NCBI GenBank assembly: GCA_031261505.1
Contig: JAISJN010000006.1
Coordinates: 1-64,000 of the forward strand
Source: Clostridioides sp.
GTDB taxonomy: Bacteria > Bacillota > Clostridia > Peptostreptococcales > Peptostreptococcaceae
Reading direction: 5' to 3'
DNA length: 64,000 nt
Part shown: positions 18,716-28,045 of the stretch, piece after piece
Position numbering within the stretch: the first letter of the stretch is position 1
Layout: each line of letters starts with the position of its first letter
The notes under the pieces: model-generated
What the model was told of the DNA's origin: nothing
What the model saw: the letters and a program-made list of their open reading frames with translations, nothing else
Database searches by the model: none
Position numbers and translations under genes: made by a program

Positions 18716-20095
18716 TTATTGATTTACTACGTCTCTGTCATCTCTATCGTCTATATTGTCGTTCTTTGCATTTTTACTTTGAACAAACATGTATATTGGT
18801 AGACCTATAGCTGTCGCAACTATACTTCCTAGGGCTACTTTAGTAGATCCCCATCCAGCGAAGAATAATTGGTTTAGTACAACAAAGGCACCACTTAATA
18901 TTGCTATCATTGGAACCACTGGATATAGTGGCACCTTGTAAGGTCTTGCAGCGTTTGGTTCAGTTTTTCTAAGCTTCATAACACCTATAAATGTAAGCAC
19001 GTAGAATATCCAAGTTGAGAACACTGCTAAGTCTGTCAATAGGTTGAATTGTTTAGATAATGCGTATATTGATGCTATAACACCCATTAATATTATCGCA
19101 TTAGATGGAGCTTGAGAACTATTTACCTTTGAAAGTGATTTTGACATAGGTAATGTTCTGTCTGTTGCCATTTGGAATATAACCCTTGGTCCTGTCAACA
19201 TATATCCGTTTAAAGTACCGAATACTGATATCAAGATACCAACTGATATTATTTTTCCACCTACTGCACCGAACATTTTAGTTGCAACTGCAGATGCTGG
19301 AGAAGCTACCTTAGCTAATTCACTAGCTGGTAATACCCAAAGGTAAGCTACGTTTATTAAGAAGTAAACCGCCATAACTATAGCCAATCCACCGACAATA
19401 GCCTTTGGTAGATCTTTACCCGGGTTTTTCATTTCTCCTGCTATTGCACCGACATTTAACCATCCGTCATATGCGAACAATATAGCTATAAGGACTTGTC
19501 CTATTATACCTCCAACGCTGACTTCAGCGCCTGCAAGAGGTGCAAATACTCCATTTCCGCCTCCACCTTTTATAAATCCTACTATCATTATTAGGAAAAG
19601 AGGTATTAACTTACATACTGTAGATACTGTTTGTATCCCACCAGCTGCCTTAGAGCCCATCATATTTATAAACGCAACTACTATTATCATGAAGATTGCT
19701 GCTGGTCCTAATAGATGAGGCATATTTAGCATGTCTGCTCCTGTAATCTGTTGAGCGAAGATAACTGCAAGTGCAGCCATCATTCCTGGGTAGAAGAGTA
19801 TTATCTGCATCCATCCAGTTAAGAATCCTAATTTGTCACCGTATATCTCTTTGATATACACTGGCATACCACCAGTTTTAGGTATCATTGCGGCAACTTC
19901 TGCGGCTGTTAAACCTGCAGTTATTGTCATAATACCAGCTACTAACCATAAAATCATTCCAAGTCCAGGTTGTCCACCTGTCAATGTGTAAACTGCTTGA
20001 GGTTTAAAGAATACTCCAGCTCCTATTACAGAACCGATAACTGTAGTCAATGCTGCAGCCAAACCAAGCGTCTTTTTCAATTCATTGTTTCCCAT
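18716..20095 (-). CDS. APC family amino acid permease
   Basis: A 459-residue integral membrane protein of the amino acid-polyamine-organocation family with about twelve segments. The first carries the substrate-binding GSVIGAGVF motif (about 21-29), and the sequence resembles the LAT/SteT serine/threonine exchanger branch. A charged Asp-rich tail follows the last segment. Its promoter is at 20203-20230. The PucR regulator is encoded upstream on the same strand, and AACGTT-containing palindromes lie between them, so PucR control is plausible but unproven. Confidence 0.88.
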   Translation of the reverse strand: MGNNELKKTLGLAAALTTVIGSVIGAGVFFKPQAVYTLTGGQPGLGMILWLVAGIMTITAGLTAAEVAAMIPKTGGMPVYIKEIYGDKLGFLTGWMQIILFYPGMMAALAVIFAQQITGADMLNMPHLLGPAAIFMIIVVAFINMMGSKAAGGIQTVSTVCKLIPLFLIMIVGFIKGGGGNGVFAPLAGAEVSVGGIIGQVLIAILFAYDGWLNVGAIAGEMKNPGKDLPKAIVGGLAIVMAVYFLINVAYLWVLPASELAKVASPASAVATKMFGAVGGKIISVGILISVFGTLNGYMLTGPRVIFQMATDRTLPMSKSLSKVNSSQAPSNAIILMGVIASIYALSKQFNLLTDLAVFSTWIFYVLTFIGVMKLRKTEPNAARPYKVPLYPVVPMIAILSGAFVVLNQLFFAGWGSTKVALGSIVATAIGLPIYMFVQSKNAKNDNIDDRDDRDVVNQ

Positions 20096-20202
20096 TTGCG
20101 TTTATTTCTCCTCTCTCGTTTCCCTCTGTTTCTCTTAAAAGTCTTGTCGCTCGTAAAAACTTTATTATTATACCTATTCGTTAAATTTTTAGTACATGTC
20201 AT

Positions 20203-20230
20203 ATTATAATATAGTTTTTTTAAAAAGCAA
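20203..20230 (-). promoter_or_regulatory. APC permease promoter
   Basis: TATAAT (20203-20208) with TTGCTT (20225-20230) 16 bp upstream on the minus strand. The leader is about 100 nt. Confidence 0.6.
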
Positions 20231-20424
20231 ACATTTTCTAAGTTAAATTTTCGTTAAGTCGAAAAAAAGAACGATTTAAGCCTATTTTACCCTGGCTATT
20301 TAAATATTATTCAAACGTTAACAACCTCGCTATACTGCCATTCCTTGCATTTATGCAAATGACTCCGTTTTCACAGTTATCGCAAAAAAAGAAATTTATT
20401 CCTTTTTTTGGGAGCTTGATTTTC

Positions 20425-20446
20425 GAACGTTTTTGTGAAAACGTTC
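20425..20446. promoter_or_regulatory. interrupted palindrome, candidate operator
   Basis: Perfect 9-bp arms GAACGTTTT and AAAACGTTC around TGTG, about 200 bp upstream of the APC promoter. AAACGTT recurs at two other places in the same gap. Confidence 0.4.
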
Positions 20447-20614
20447 TTTATCATTTTGATAAATTCTCAATTTTCACTTTAATAATTTAATTTAAATTAA
20501 ACGTTCTCTATTCTATTTTAGGTATATATGTTATTTTTTTAACACTAATGCGTATTTTTTCCCATATATATGCAATTATCGAAAGGTTATTCAACTAAAT
20601 TATCTGTATACAAG

Positions 20615-20657
20615 AGATATCCACGAAATCATGTCTTCTATGTTTCCGTGGATATCT
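20615..20657. terminator. hairpin downstream of pucR
   Basis: AGATATCCACG pairs with CGTGGATATCT, 47 bp after the pucR stop. The U-run is on the plus-strand side, so it is a weak terminator for pucR. Confidence 0.5.
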
Positions 20658-20703
20658 ATAATTTTTTTCTATATACTTTGATAATAGTAGTCTACTGTGA
20701 GAC

Positions 20704-22314
20704 TTAACTAAGCATCTGGTATATCCTTACCGCTAGTGTAAGCTTTAACCTTGTCTCGTAATCGGTTAAATCAGAATCCAAGAGTTCACAAATCTTCTTG
20801 TACCTGTACTTTATCGTATTATAGTGTACAAACATCGCTGTAGCGGCATTTTTTAGATTCCAGCCGTTGTCTATTATAAAGAGCAAGGTCTTCATAAGTT
20901 CTGAGTTATACGCCTTGTCGTGTTCGAATAACTTATCCAAATTTCTCTTGCAAAATTCAATAGTATCGTTATCCTTGTATATATTGTGAAGAAGCCCATA
21001 TACTCCAAGTTCCTTGTATAGCACCGTCGCGCTCTTCCCTTTGTGAATTATTCTACTTATTTTAATAGCAATCACGGCTTCTTCGTAGCTTTTGCTTATC
21101 TCCATTAAATCGTCTTTGAAATCTCCGTAAGATACAGATATCGTAAATTTACTCTTTTTTGTTACAGCCTCTCTGAGTTCATCTGCACTCTGTTTTATGT
21201 ATGCATTTATATTAGTAGACTTCACATCACCCTGCTTGATTAGAAAGACTATGCTGTCACTGAACTTTACATATATAACATCGTTGTACAGCCTTTTCAT
21301 AAAATCTATGCAAGCGTCTAATATCTTCTTGCTCTCTGTCTCCAACTTGTGGACGCCTGAGCCACTTTCCACCTTGGTGTATTTTTCTTTGAAATCGTCT
21401 ATATCAGCTACCATCGCACATATACTCGTATTTTCGAGTTCCCAACCGTATATAGATGCCCTGTTTTTAATCTCATCCTTGTATTTTATATTGTTCATGA
21501 TTAAGTCCTGTACGAACTCATTTTTATGTCGCTCTTTTATCTGCATACTTGATATCTTCTTCTGTACATCGAGTATGATTGCAGTGTTCACATGCGCTAA
21601 TACATTTGACGCATAATTGTCCACCTTAAACTCGTCTTCTCCCAGAAATATAACATATCCATAGGTTTCGTTGTTCAATCCTATTTTGTAATGTGATCGG
21701 ATATCCAGGATATCCCTCAATGCCATCTTTTTTAAATCCTGATTCTTTCTCGATGAATAATGAGAAAAATACATCTGTTGAAAATGCATATCATAATAAA
21801 GCACATCTTCATTTAAAAAATCCGACAATGTATCTATTATTACCCTCGTGCCATGGTTATTTATAACTATCTGGGAGAATTTCTCGTTGATTTCCTGTGA
21901 CAATTTTAACGCCTCTGATTGATGGTCTATAATCTGTATAAGCACTGGATTTATAACATCCACAAATGCAAAATGCAGTGGTACATTTACTATAGGGAAA
22001 TCTAATTCGTCAGCCACCTGCTTTACATCCTCAGGCAAATCAAATATAAACCTATCCAGTTTTAAAAATAACGCTGACATTCCCTCATCCTCTAATTGTC
22101 TAACTAAATTGGCAAATTGATCTGGGTTTATCGTAAATATGTACCCACTGCAGAGAACGATCTCATTGCCCCTAGTCCAAGAAAATGGATCTGGTGCGTC
22201 CATAACTGTTATAGACTGAACTACACGGTCCAATCCATTTTCACCAGCTATGACCTTCATACCTTCGAACAGTGGATTCTCGAGTATATCTCTAACTGTA
22301 GTTTCCTCCTTCAA
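20704..22314 (-). CDS. PucR family transcriptional regulator
   Basis: A 536-residue regulator. The N-terminal purine-catabolism (PucR-type) domain (about 5-125) begins TTVRDILENPLFEGMKVIAG. A GGDEF-like central part follows (about 290-400). The C-terminal helix-turn-helix (about 475-530) includes LKNAATAMFVHYNTIKYR. PucR proteins control purine or amino-acid use in response to nutrients. The start is a TTG with AAGGAGG 7 nt upstream. Its likely target is the APC permease or the MFS/M20 genes next door (inference). Confidence 0.88.
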   Translation of the reverse strand: MKEETTVRDILENPLFEGMKVIAGENGLDRVVQSITVMDAPDPFSWTRGNEIVLCSGYIFTINPDQFANLVRQLEDEGMSALFLKLDRFIFDLPEDVKQVADELDFPIVNVPLHFAFVDVINPVLIQIIDHQSEALKLSQEINEKFSQIVINNHGTRVIIDTLSDFLNEDVLYYDMHFQQMYFSHYSSRKNQDLKKMALRDILDIRSHYKIGLNNETYGYVIFLGEDEFKVDNYASNVLAHVNTAIILDVQKKISSMQIKERHKNEFVQDLIMNNIKYKDEIKNRASIYGWELENTSICAMVADIDDFKEKYTKVESGSGVHKLETESKKILDACIDFMKRLYNDVIYVKFSDSIVFLIKQGDVKSTNINAYIKQSADELREAVTKKSKFTISVSYGDFKDDLMEISKSYEEAVIAIKISRIIHKGKSATVLYKELGVYGLLHNIYKDNDTIEFCKRNLDKLFEHDKAYNSELMKTLLFIIDNGWNLKNAATAMFVHYNTIKYRYKKICELLDSDLTDYETRLKLTLAVRIYQMLS

Positions 22315-22462
22315 ACTAACGCCTCCTTCCTTATGCGTACAGCGTTTGAAAACATAATTTTCTTATGAATACACTTAATTTTCAATTATTTCAAGACGAT
22401 ATTAGTTATTGACAATTAGCTCAAATCTAGGAATCTGACAGCAGTACTTTAAAATTAAAACA

Positions 22463-22489
22463 GACACCCATCCACCTCGGATGGATGTC
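22463..22489 (-). terminator. gntR terminator
   Basis: GACATCCATCC pairs with GGATGGGTGTC on the minus strand with one mismatch, followed by TGTTTTAATTTT. It is about 100 bp after gntR, with the 16-bp tandem repeat in between. Confidence 0.75.
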
Positions 22490-22544
22490 CAAATTTTCAA
22501 TTCATATCTCTAAAGTAATAAATATATCTTAAATCTGATTGACT

Positions 22545-22576
22545 GTGCTGGCTAGTACTTGTGCTGGCTAGTACTT
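22545..22576. repeat. tandem 16-bp repeat
   Basis: GTGCTGGCTAGTACTT occurs twice in perfect tandem (22545-22560, 22561-22576) between gntR and its terminator. A near-identical array lies at 43550-43572 next to the rsmA terminator. Confidence 0.8.
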
Positions 22577-22585
22577 ATGATTGAT

Positions 22586-23284
22586 TTATAAGCTTGAATC
22601 CTTAAAATCAGCGTTATTTAAGATAAATTCTTCACTGTTCATTATATGTTTTGATGTTAGTTCTTCTGCTAACTTGTCATCTCCGTCTATTATCGCCTTT
22701 ACTATTCCCATATGCTCGTCCGCTATACTCATAGATGTATCATAACATTTCATATAAGACAATCTGAACTTATACTCTTGCTCCCATATACTTGTTACTG
22801 CCTTTGTAAGCGCATTATTGTCAGACATTTTTCTTATCGCCTTATGAAAATCTATATCCTTCTTTGATAGTTCCATTATATCATCATATGACATGTCTTC
22901 TCTACTAGATAATTTTTTAAATTCCTCTGTCATCTTCTTAAGATTTTCCACGTCTATATCATTTCTTTTTTTAGCTGCAAGTGAAGAGCTTAATCCCTCT
23001 AATTTAGCCCTTACCTGTAATACGTTTGTTATATCCTTAAGCGACATATTAGAAACGTATGCACCTTTTCTAGGTAACATAACTACTAGATCTTCTAATT
23101 CTAGTTTTCTTATCGCCTCTCTTATTGGTGTTCTGCTTACTCCAAGGCCTTCTGCTAGCTGTATCTCCATGAGCCTTTGTCCTGGTTTTAATTTTCCTGT
23201 CAATATTGATTCCCTTAGATTGTCAAATACTACATCTCTTAACGGTCTGTAATCACTTAAATCTAATTTTGGTAGGTTATACAA
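22586..23284 (-). CDS. GntR family regulator, FadR/FCD type
   Basis: A 232-residue regulator with an N-terminal winged helix (about 12-77; LAEGLGVSRTPIREAIRKLE is the recognition helix region) and a helical FCD effector domain (about 85-225) with the usual His and Asp positions for metal or carboxylate binding. The start is a TTG with AAAGGAG upstream, overlapping the end of ispE by 8 bp, so translation is probably coupled. The same ispE-gntR pair occurs near sipL in related genomes. The ligand is unknown. Confidence 0.9.
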   Translation of the reverse strand: MYNLPKLDLSDYRPLRDVVFDNLRESILTGKLKPGQRLMEIQLAEGLGVSRTPIREAIRKLELEDLVVMLPRKGAYVSNMSLKDITNVLQVRAKLEGLSSSLAAKKRNDIDVENLKKMTEEFKKLSSREDMSYDDIMELSKKDIDFHKAIRKMSDNNALTKAVTSIWEQEYKFRLSYMKCYDTSMSIADEHMGIVKAIIDGDDKLAEELTSKHIMNSEEFILNNADFKDSSL

Positions 23285-24155
23285 TTACTTCAACTCCTTT
23301 ATCACTGTTAGTTGTTACGAAAACTTGATTATATTGTTCCTTAAGCTTTATGCTACATTTTCGTGCATCCACTTCGTTATTAAATATCCCGAATACGGTA
23401 GGACCGCTTCCACTCATCATAGTCCCAATCGCGTCTTCTCTCATGATGTCCTCGATTTCTTTTATCTCAGGATATTTTTTCGATGTCACTGTCTCCAGTA
23501 CATTAACCATATCATTACATACAGATACTAAATCTCCCTCTCCTAGTCTTTCTATAAGACAACTAGTATCAGGCCTTGTTTTTACGTCGCTCATATTAAG
23601 ATTTTCATATACTTCTTTTGTAGAAACAAAAATATTAGGTTTGCAAACTACTATATTAGTATTTTTAGGTAATCCATTTATATATGTCAATCGTTCCCCG
23701 ATATTTTCTGCTAAGGCAGGTCTTCCCGATATGCAGAAAGGAACATCAGCTCCTAATTTTAATCCTAATTCCTGAAGCTCTGTCTCGGTTAGGTTCAAGT
23801 TCCAAAGTTCATTAAGTCCTACTAATACTGCTGCTGCATTTGAACTTCCTCCTGCCAAGCCCGCTGCAATTGGTATATTTTTAGTAATGAATATCTCCAT
23901 ACCTTTGTCAATTTTATATTTATCTTTGATAAGGCTCGCGGCTTTGAATACTATGTTGTCACCATCTAGTGGAATATCCCCGCTATTGCTCTTTACAATT
24001 ATTTTGTTTTCTACTAATTCTTTTAATTCTATGATGTCAAACAGGTCTATAGATTGCATTATCATTTGGACTAAATTGTAGTTATCTTCCCTCTTTCCAA
24101 CTACATCTATAGATAGGTTGATCTTCGCTCTGCTTTTTAATTTAATTGATTCCAT
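23277..24155 (-). CDS. ispE: 4-diphosphocytidyl-2-C-methyl-D-erythritol kinase
   Basis: The GHMP kinase of the non-mevalonate (MEP) isoprenoid pathway. It is 292 residues, the normal length. It has the N-terminal AKINLSIDVVGKREDNY substrate motif, the GHMP ATP loop PIAAGLAGGSSNAAA (about 92-106) and the late GTMMSGSGPTVFGIF motif (about 245-259). GGGAGG precedes the ATG. It overlaps gntR downstream. Confidence 0.96.
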   Translation of the reverse strand: MESIKLKSRAKINLSIDVVGKREDNYNLVQMIMQSIDLFDIIELKELVENKIIVKSNSGDIPLDGDNIVFKAASLIKDKYKIDKGMEIFITKNIPIAAGLAGGSSNAAAVLVGLNELWNLNLTETELQELGLKLGADVPFCISGRPALAENIGERLTYINGLPKNTNIVVCKPNIFVSTKEVYENLNMSDVKTRPDTSCLIERLGEGDLVSVCNDMVNVLETVTSKKYPEIKEIEDIMREDAIGTMMSGSGPTVFGIFNNEVDARKCSIKLKEQYNQVFVTTNSDKGVEVIV

Positions 24156-24409
24156 CTAACCTCCCTCGTTGTATCATGAATACATACATACTTTATAAAT
24201 TTTATTTTATATTGTATATACTATTATACTATACCAAAGTTGTAGGACACATTTCATTTTTAAAATTTCAAATAATAGGTCGCAAAAACAAAAAAAGTTG
24301 AAAAAAAGCAATTATTTTGATGTATTATGACTTTTTTAGCCTCTTTTTCCATAATTTTTCCCATCGAAATTTCATGTACATTCTACAGAACTTCTATATT
24401 TGCGCGCGA
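24156..24409. other. AT-rich spacer upstream of ispE
   Basis: No gene and no confident promoter. TATA-rich sequence at 24200-24235 could hold an ispE -10 box, but no -35 box fits. Confidence 0.4.
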
Positions 24410-24461
24410 CAATAGGACCTCGTATCACTTGAAGTTCTTAAAGTGACACAACGTCCTATTG
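24410..24461 (-). terminator. hairpin after the sipL-type gene
   Basis: CAATAGGAC pairs with GTCCTATTG, with an inner TCACTT/AAGTGA stem, 26 bp after the stop. There is no clear U-run, so it may be a structured 3' end. Confidence 0.55.
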
Positions 24462-24487
24462 CGTAGATTTACCTGTATTTTAGGTAA

Positions 24488-26041
24488 TTAGCAGAATGGT
24501 TCAACTTTCTTTTCTAGTATCAGGCATTTACCCTGTCTAAGGGTTTCGTCTATTGCTAAATCATTTATATCGGCTATCTCTTGCTCAGTAGTATTGTATT
24601 TCTTTGCTATATCCCAGAAGGTATCCCCTTCTTTACATACGTACACTATTATACTAGGTGAATTTGTAAGGTCGTAGGCACCCTGGTCTTCTCCCTTTAC
24701 TATAAAGCTTTCCACGTCCTTATCTATAGCTTCCGTAAATCTTCTCAACTTAACTGCAAAGTCTATCTCGTCTCTATTTAAGTCGGCTTCCACCTTTTCA
24801 ACTACTATTGTGTTGAATACAGATGAGCTGTCACTCATGTCTTCTATAGCTAAGTCATGCTCAAATGGAACTTCTTCACTTATCCTGTATATCTTTTTTA
24901 GACCTTCTTCAGGCACGTAAAGTACATCTAGTTTTATAATACCTTGGATGGTATTTGTGTTTTCTTCTACAAATGCGTTTTCTATAGATGCATTGCAACT
25001 TACGCTTACTATGTCGTTTATTTGAATTCCATCCGTCTTGTCACTGCTAATGCTGTCCCTTATTGTAAAGCTTTCTTCATCATTGCACAGCCTCTTGTTT
25101 AATTTTATAGGTTTCTGATCAAACTTAAGCACTGTCTGTGGAGAGTATGCATCTTGAAGCACCTCTCTAGTCACCTCGTCTGTAACCTTGCATTTACAGC
25201 TTGCTGTACAGTCAATTTCTAATACTCCATTTGAACTGTCGTTGTTTGGACTGAAATTAAAGTTGAAATCTCCTATCCTCAGTAGGATCTCTTCTGTCAT
25301 TCCTTCAGTTACCCCTGGCATATCCACAAATTGAGTGAAATCTATTCCTATTTTATCTAGTTCTACAATCTCATTTTCATAAGTCGTAGCAAGCGGATTT
25401 ACTTCTAGCACTCCACCTACTATCACCTTATTGTCAGTTACCCTGCTTTCCTTCACCTTCATAGAAGGGCTTAGGCTTATTATTTCCCTTATCTCATCCG
25501 TATTTACATTTATACTGTCTCTAATTGTCGTTTCTGATTTTTCTATGCCGATTATGTCCTGGAAGTTTATTTCTTTTCTATGCTTTTGAATTCCCTCTAC
25601 CTGGTCGACGTCCTTTACTATTTCGAGTTCTTTCTTGTCGAATAGACTTCCCTTGACATTCATCAAAGCACCAATTTTTAATTTTCTCTCGTTCATTATA
25701 GTGCAGTCGATGTGTTCAACTTCTGGATACAACATGAAGTTGATGTCTTGAAGCACTATGTCCTTCTCTATGACTTCGTTGATATCTATCTTTCCATCTA
25801 CGTTCGATACTGTGTTTTTATCGTCGGCTATATAGATGACATTGTAGTTAAATGTTCCCCTTAAAAGTATCTTACCGTCTGCCGCCTCGACTTTTCTAAA
25901 TGATATGTAACCTTCTGTCTTGACTATTTCATATACATCCATTTTTTTGTCGGGTACGACCGTTTCCGCTTCTATAAATGTTTGATATTTTCCAAAGTCT
26001 ATTCTGTTGTCGAGTTTTATCACATCTTTTATAAGTTCCAT
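24488..26041 (-). CDS. sipL: SipL-like DUF3794 and LysM spore protein
   Basis: A 517-residue protein with repeated DUF3794 (SPOCS) modules through residues 1-465 (each with a YxxxGxL/LKIGxLMNVKG-like strand pattern) and a C-terminal LysM domain (about 467-512; CKEGDTFWDIAKKYNTT). In C. difficile SipL is the partner of SpoIVA in forming the spore coat base layer. The identification rests on architecture and on the neighbours ispE, gntR, veg and yabG. GGGGAGG precedes the ATG. The symbol is by analogy. Confidence 0.85.
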   Translation of the reverse strand: MELIKDVIKLDNRIDFGKYQTFIEAETVVPDKKMDVYEIVKTEGYISFRKVEAADGKILLRGTFNYNVIYIADDKNTVSNVDGKIDINEVIEKDIVLQDINFMLYPEVEHIDCTIMNERKLKIGALMNVKGSLFDKKELEIVKDVDQVEGIQKHRKEINFQDIIGIEKSETTIRDSINVNTDEIREIISLSPSMKVKESRVTDNKVIVGGVLEVNPLATTYENEIVELDKIGIDFTQFVDMPGVTEGMTEEILLRIGDFNFNFSPNNDSSNGVLEIDCTASCKCKVTDEVTREVLQDAYSPQTVLKFDQKPIKLNKRLCNDEESFTIRDSISSDKTDGIQINDIVSVSCNASIENAFVEENTNTIQGIIKLDVLYVPEEGLKKIYRISEEVPFEHDLAIEDMSDSSSVFNTIVVEKVEADLNRDEIDFAVKLRRFTEAIDKDVESFIVKGEDQGAYDLTNSPSIIVYVCKEGDTFWDIAKKYNTTEQEIADINDLAIDETLRQGKCLILEKKVEPFC

Positions 26042-26103
26042 CTCTTATCCTCCCCATAGTACAATTATAATTATCACACTATATTTATATTAGTTTGAGG
26101 ACA

Positions 26104-26140
26104 AAAAAATTACACCTATTTATACAAGGTGTAATTTTTT
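26104..26140 (-). terminator. veg terminator
   Basis: AAATTACACC pairs with GGTGTAATTT, flanked by U-runs, 18 bp after the veg stop. Confidence 0.9.
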
Positions 26141-26157
26141 TTAGCTTATTTACTTGT

Positions 26158-26424
26158 TTAACTTATTTGCAAATTATCTTGATCTTTAAATACTTGTAGT
26201 TTTACATTTGACGTCAATAGATCAGAGTAGCTGTATGAAACCCTTGGGTATCCGTTACTCTCATCATCTAATTTTATGACAAAAACACTTGGATATACTT
26301 TTTCGAGTATACCTTGTTTCGTTATTATTTGCTTTCTTCCTTTGTTAGCCTTGAGTAATATCTTTTTGCCGATATGCCTCTCTAAACTCATTCTTATTTT
26401 GTCTAGAGTCTGAACAGTAGCCAC
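26158..26424 (-). CDS. veg: Veg protein
   Basis: A small basic protein (88 residues) of the Veg family, linked in Bacillus to biofilm gene control. It carries the family core IGKKILLKANKGRKQIITKQGILEKVYPSVF in residues 18-48. The frame opens at 26466, but there is no ribosome site there. The GTG at 26424 has GAAGGTGA 4 nt upstream and gives VATVQTLDKIR, which matches the family start and length, so I place the start there. A consensus promoter lies at 26500-26528. Confidence 0.9.
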   Translation of the reverse strand: MATVQTLDKIRMSLERHIGKKILLKANKGRKQIITKQGILEKVYPSVFVIKLDDESNGYPRVSYSYSDLLTSNVKLQVFKDQDNLQIS

Positions 26425-26499
26425 GAAATCACCTTCTTCAACGTTAATATGTTTACATAATAACATATTTTAGAGACTTTGTCAAATCTATAAACATAT

Positions 26500-26528
26500 A
26501 TTTTATATTTTTTTTATATGATTGTCAA
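26500..26528 (-). promoter_or_regulatory. veg promoter
   Basis: TTGACA (26523-26528) and TAAAAT (26500-26505) with a 17-bp spacer on the minus strand. The leader is about 70 nt. Confidence 0.8.
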
Positions 26529-26783
26529 TACTTTTGTTAAATCTTTATAATAGTTTTTATGTATTGTTAATTTTTACTAACAATTTTAACTTTCTTTCTT
26601 TAGTCTGGCTTAGATATCATTTTCCTTAAATGGCATCTGGATATTCTTTACAAATTGATTTCACTTGTTAAATTATGATTCAGCCACTTATGTAGGTGAT
26701 ACGAGTCACATTAAATTTAGAACACCTACATCTAGAGCCATGTTATATCTTTCTAGAGTTATTAATGGTATTATTTCCTAAAA
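26529..26783. other. spacer between veg and yabG
   Basis: About 250 bp, no gene. It contains an inverted repeat GTAGGTG/CACCTAC (26691-26728) of unknown role. Confidence 0.4.
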
Positions 26784-26828
26784 ACAAAAATATATACCCA
26801 TCTTTTCGGACGGATATATATTTTTTGT
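26784..26828 (-). terminator. yabG terminator
   Basis: AAATATATATCCGTCC pairs imperfectly with GATGGGTATATATTT on the minus strand, followed by TTGTTT, directly after the stop. Confidence 0.8.
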
Positions 26829-26829
26829 T

Positions 26830-27693
26830 TTACTTATTTATTTCAAGCAGAGGCATAGCCCACCTAAATTTGCCTCGAGTCTCAGAGCCTCCAATGCCCT
26901 TCACTCCCGTTATGGTCTGTTCGATTACCTCCTCTATAGGAACTACTACATCTATCCTGGAGCAGGCTATCTTTTCGACTATAAACACAGGGTCTAGGGC
27001 GTGTATCATGATTCTACCTGGAGAACTTGCGTAATTTGCACCTGATGATATTATTTTTTCGAAATTTGATTGGCAGGCACCCGCGAATATTACTAAGGCA
27101 TCTAGATTAGGTTGCCACTTTCTAGCAGCTTTTACTGTTTTGACAAAGTTATGCGAGTTTCTGTAGTTTTTCAAGTTCTCAACTCCACCCTTCTTCCCAG
27201 TCATAGAATCATGCCCTGTGATGACCAAGATATCTGGGTTGTATTTTTCCAATAATCCCCTTACTTCCTTATACTGTTCATCTTCCGGAATTGCAACCCC
27301 AGCTGCTGGTATGCCGAGTTCTGCGTACACATCTAAACAGATATTTAAATATTCTCTATCTCCGTCTATTTGCAGCACTTTACCGGGTATCCCATAGGTT
27401 TTAACCTCTGTTTCCTGTTTCGCCAGGCCCCGTGATAGCCTCCTACTTCTTTCAAGCGGTTGATTTACCTTTCTTGACAGTAGGAGTTCTACCTCTTTAT
27501 CTATCATAATAGCCCTAAGATCATGGGTTGTAATCTCTTCAAGATCGTCTAGGTACGCGTCTGCCAGTATCCTAAATGCTATACCTTTTAATAGGGCTAC
27601 TTTTTGCCCGTCTTTATCTTCTTCAAATGATACTATTTTGAATATAATGTCCTTATTGTACGATTTCCTTGCTACCAAATCGCCTACTTTCAT
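26830..27693 (-). CDS. yabG: sporulation-specific protease YabG
   Basis: A spore coat cysteine-type protease. In C. difficile it processes coat and germination proteins such as SipA and CspBA. From the ATG at 27693 (GGGGG 8 nt upstream) it is 287 residues and starts MKVGDLVARKSYNKDIIFKI, as family members do. A frame six codons longer lacks a good ribosome site. Conserved blocks are VLQIDGDREYLNICLDVY (about 107), VITGHDSMTGKK (about 151) and FAGACQSNFEKI (about 200), which includes the probable catalytic His and Cys. It lies upstream of veg and sipL. Confidence 0.94.
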   Translation of the reverse strand: MKVGDLVARKSYNKDIIFKIVSFEEDKDGQKVALLKGIAFRILADAYLDDLEEITTHDLRAIMIDKEVELLLSRKVNQPLERSRRLSRGLAKQETEVKTYGIPGKVLQIDGDREYLNICLDVYAELGIPAAGVAIPEDEQYKEVRGLLEKYNPDILVITGHDSMTGKKGGVENLKNYRNSHNFVKTVKAARKWQPNLDALVIFAGACQSNFEKIISSGANYASSPGRIMIHALDPVFIVEKIACSRIDVVVPIEEVIEQTITGVKGIGGSETRGKFRWAMPLLEINK

Positions 27694-27947
27694 AGCAATA
27701 CCCCCAAACATTCTCTCTACACCAGGGTGATAATCCTGTAGTGTAGATACTAAGAAAATTTATATACATATTATTCTATGCTGGAGCAGGTAGATTTGTT
27801 CACTTAATTTAAATAAAATTTAGGTATTTATTGGCTTCATTTAGATAAAATCAAATAATTATTGCTAAGTATGTTATTACCTTTGAAGTATGTAATTTCT
27901 TTTAAAATATGTAATTCACTCTTAAGTGTGTGATTCACTCTTAAATG
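27694..27947. other. intergenic region between the dipeptidase and yabG
   Basis: No gene. AT-rich, with a 12-bp direct repeat ATTCACTCTTAA at 27914-27925 and 27933-27944. No confident yabG promoter was found. Confidence 0.4.
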
Positions 27948-27989
27948 AAAAGGAAGTCCCACCACCTAAAAGACAGTGAGACTTCTTTT
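27948..27989 (-). terminator. dipeptidase terminator
   Basis: AAAAGAAGTC pairs with GACTTCCTTTT on the minus strand, followed by CATTT. Repeat copy 3 lies between it and the gene stop. Confidence 0.7.
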
Positions 27990-27995
27990 CTATGT

Positions 27996-28045
27996 TAAAT
28001 GATGATTCAACGCTTTCAGTGGGGGACATCTATCTCAAGTTAAAA
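27996..28045 (+). repeat. dispersed structured repeat, copy 3 (internal deletion)
   Basis: A perfect left block AAATGATGATTCAACG with CTTTCAGTG is joined directly to GGGGGACATCTATCTCAAGTTA, so both inner stems are missing. The final TTA (28040-28042) is the dipeptidase stop codon on the other strand. Confidence 0.8.

Larger units (their letters stand above)
20231..20703. other. intergenic region between pucR and the APC permease
   Basis: About 470 bp, AT-rich, no gene. It holds an interrupted palindrome GAACGTTTT-tgtg-AAAACGTTC (20425-20446), further AAACGTT motifs near 20315 and 20500, and a hairpin after pucR (20615-20657). The palindrome is a candidate regulator site. Confidence 0.5.

Noticed and set aside
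20615..20657. An RNA gene in the pucR downstream gap
   Set aside because: Only one hairpin is visible, with no promoter and no match to a known small RNA shape.
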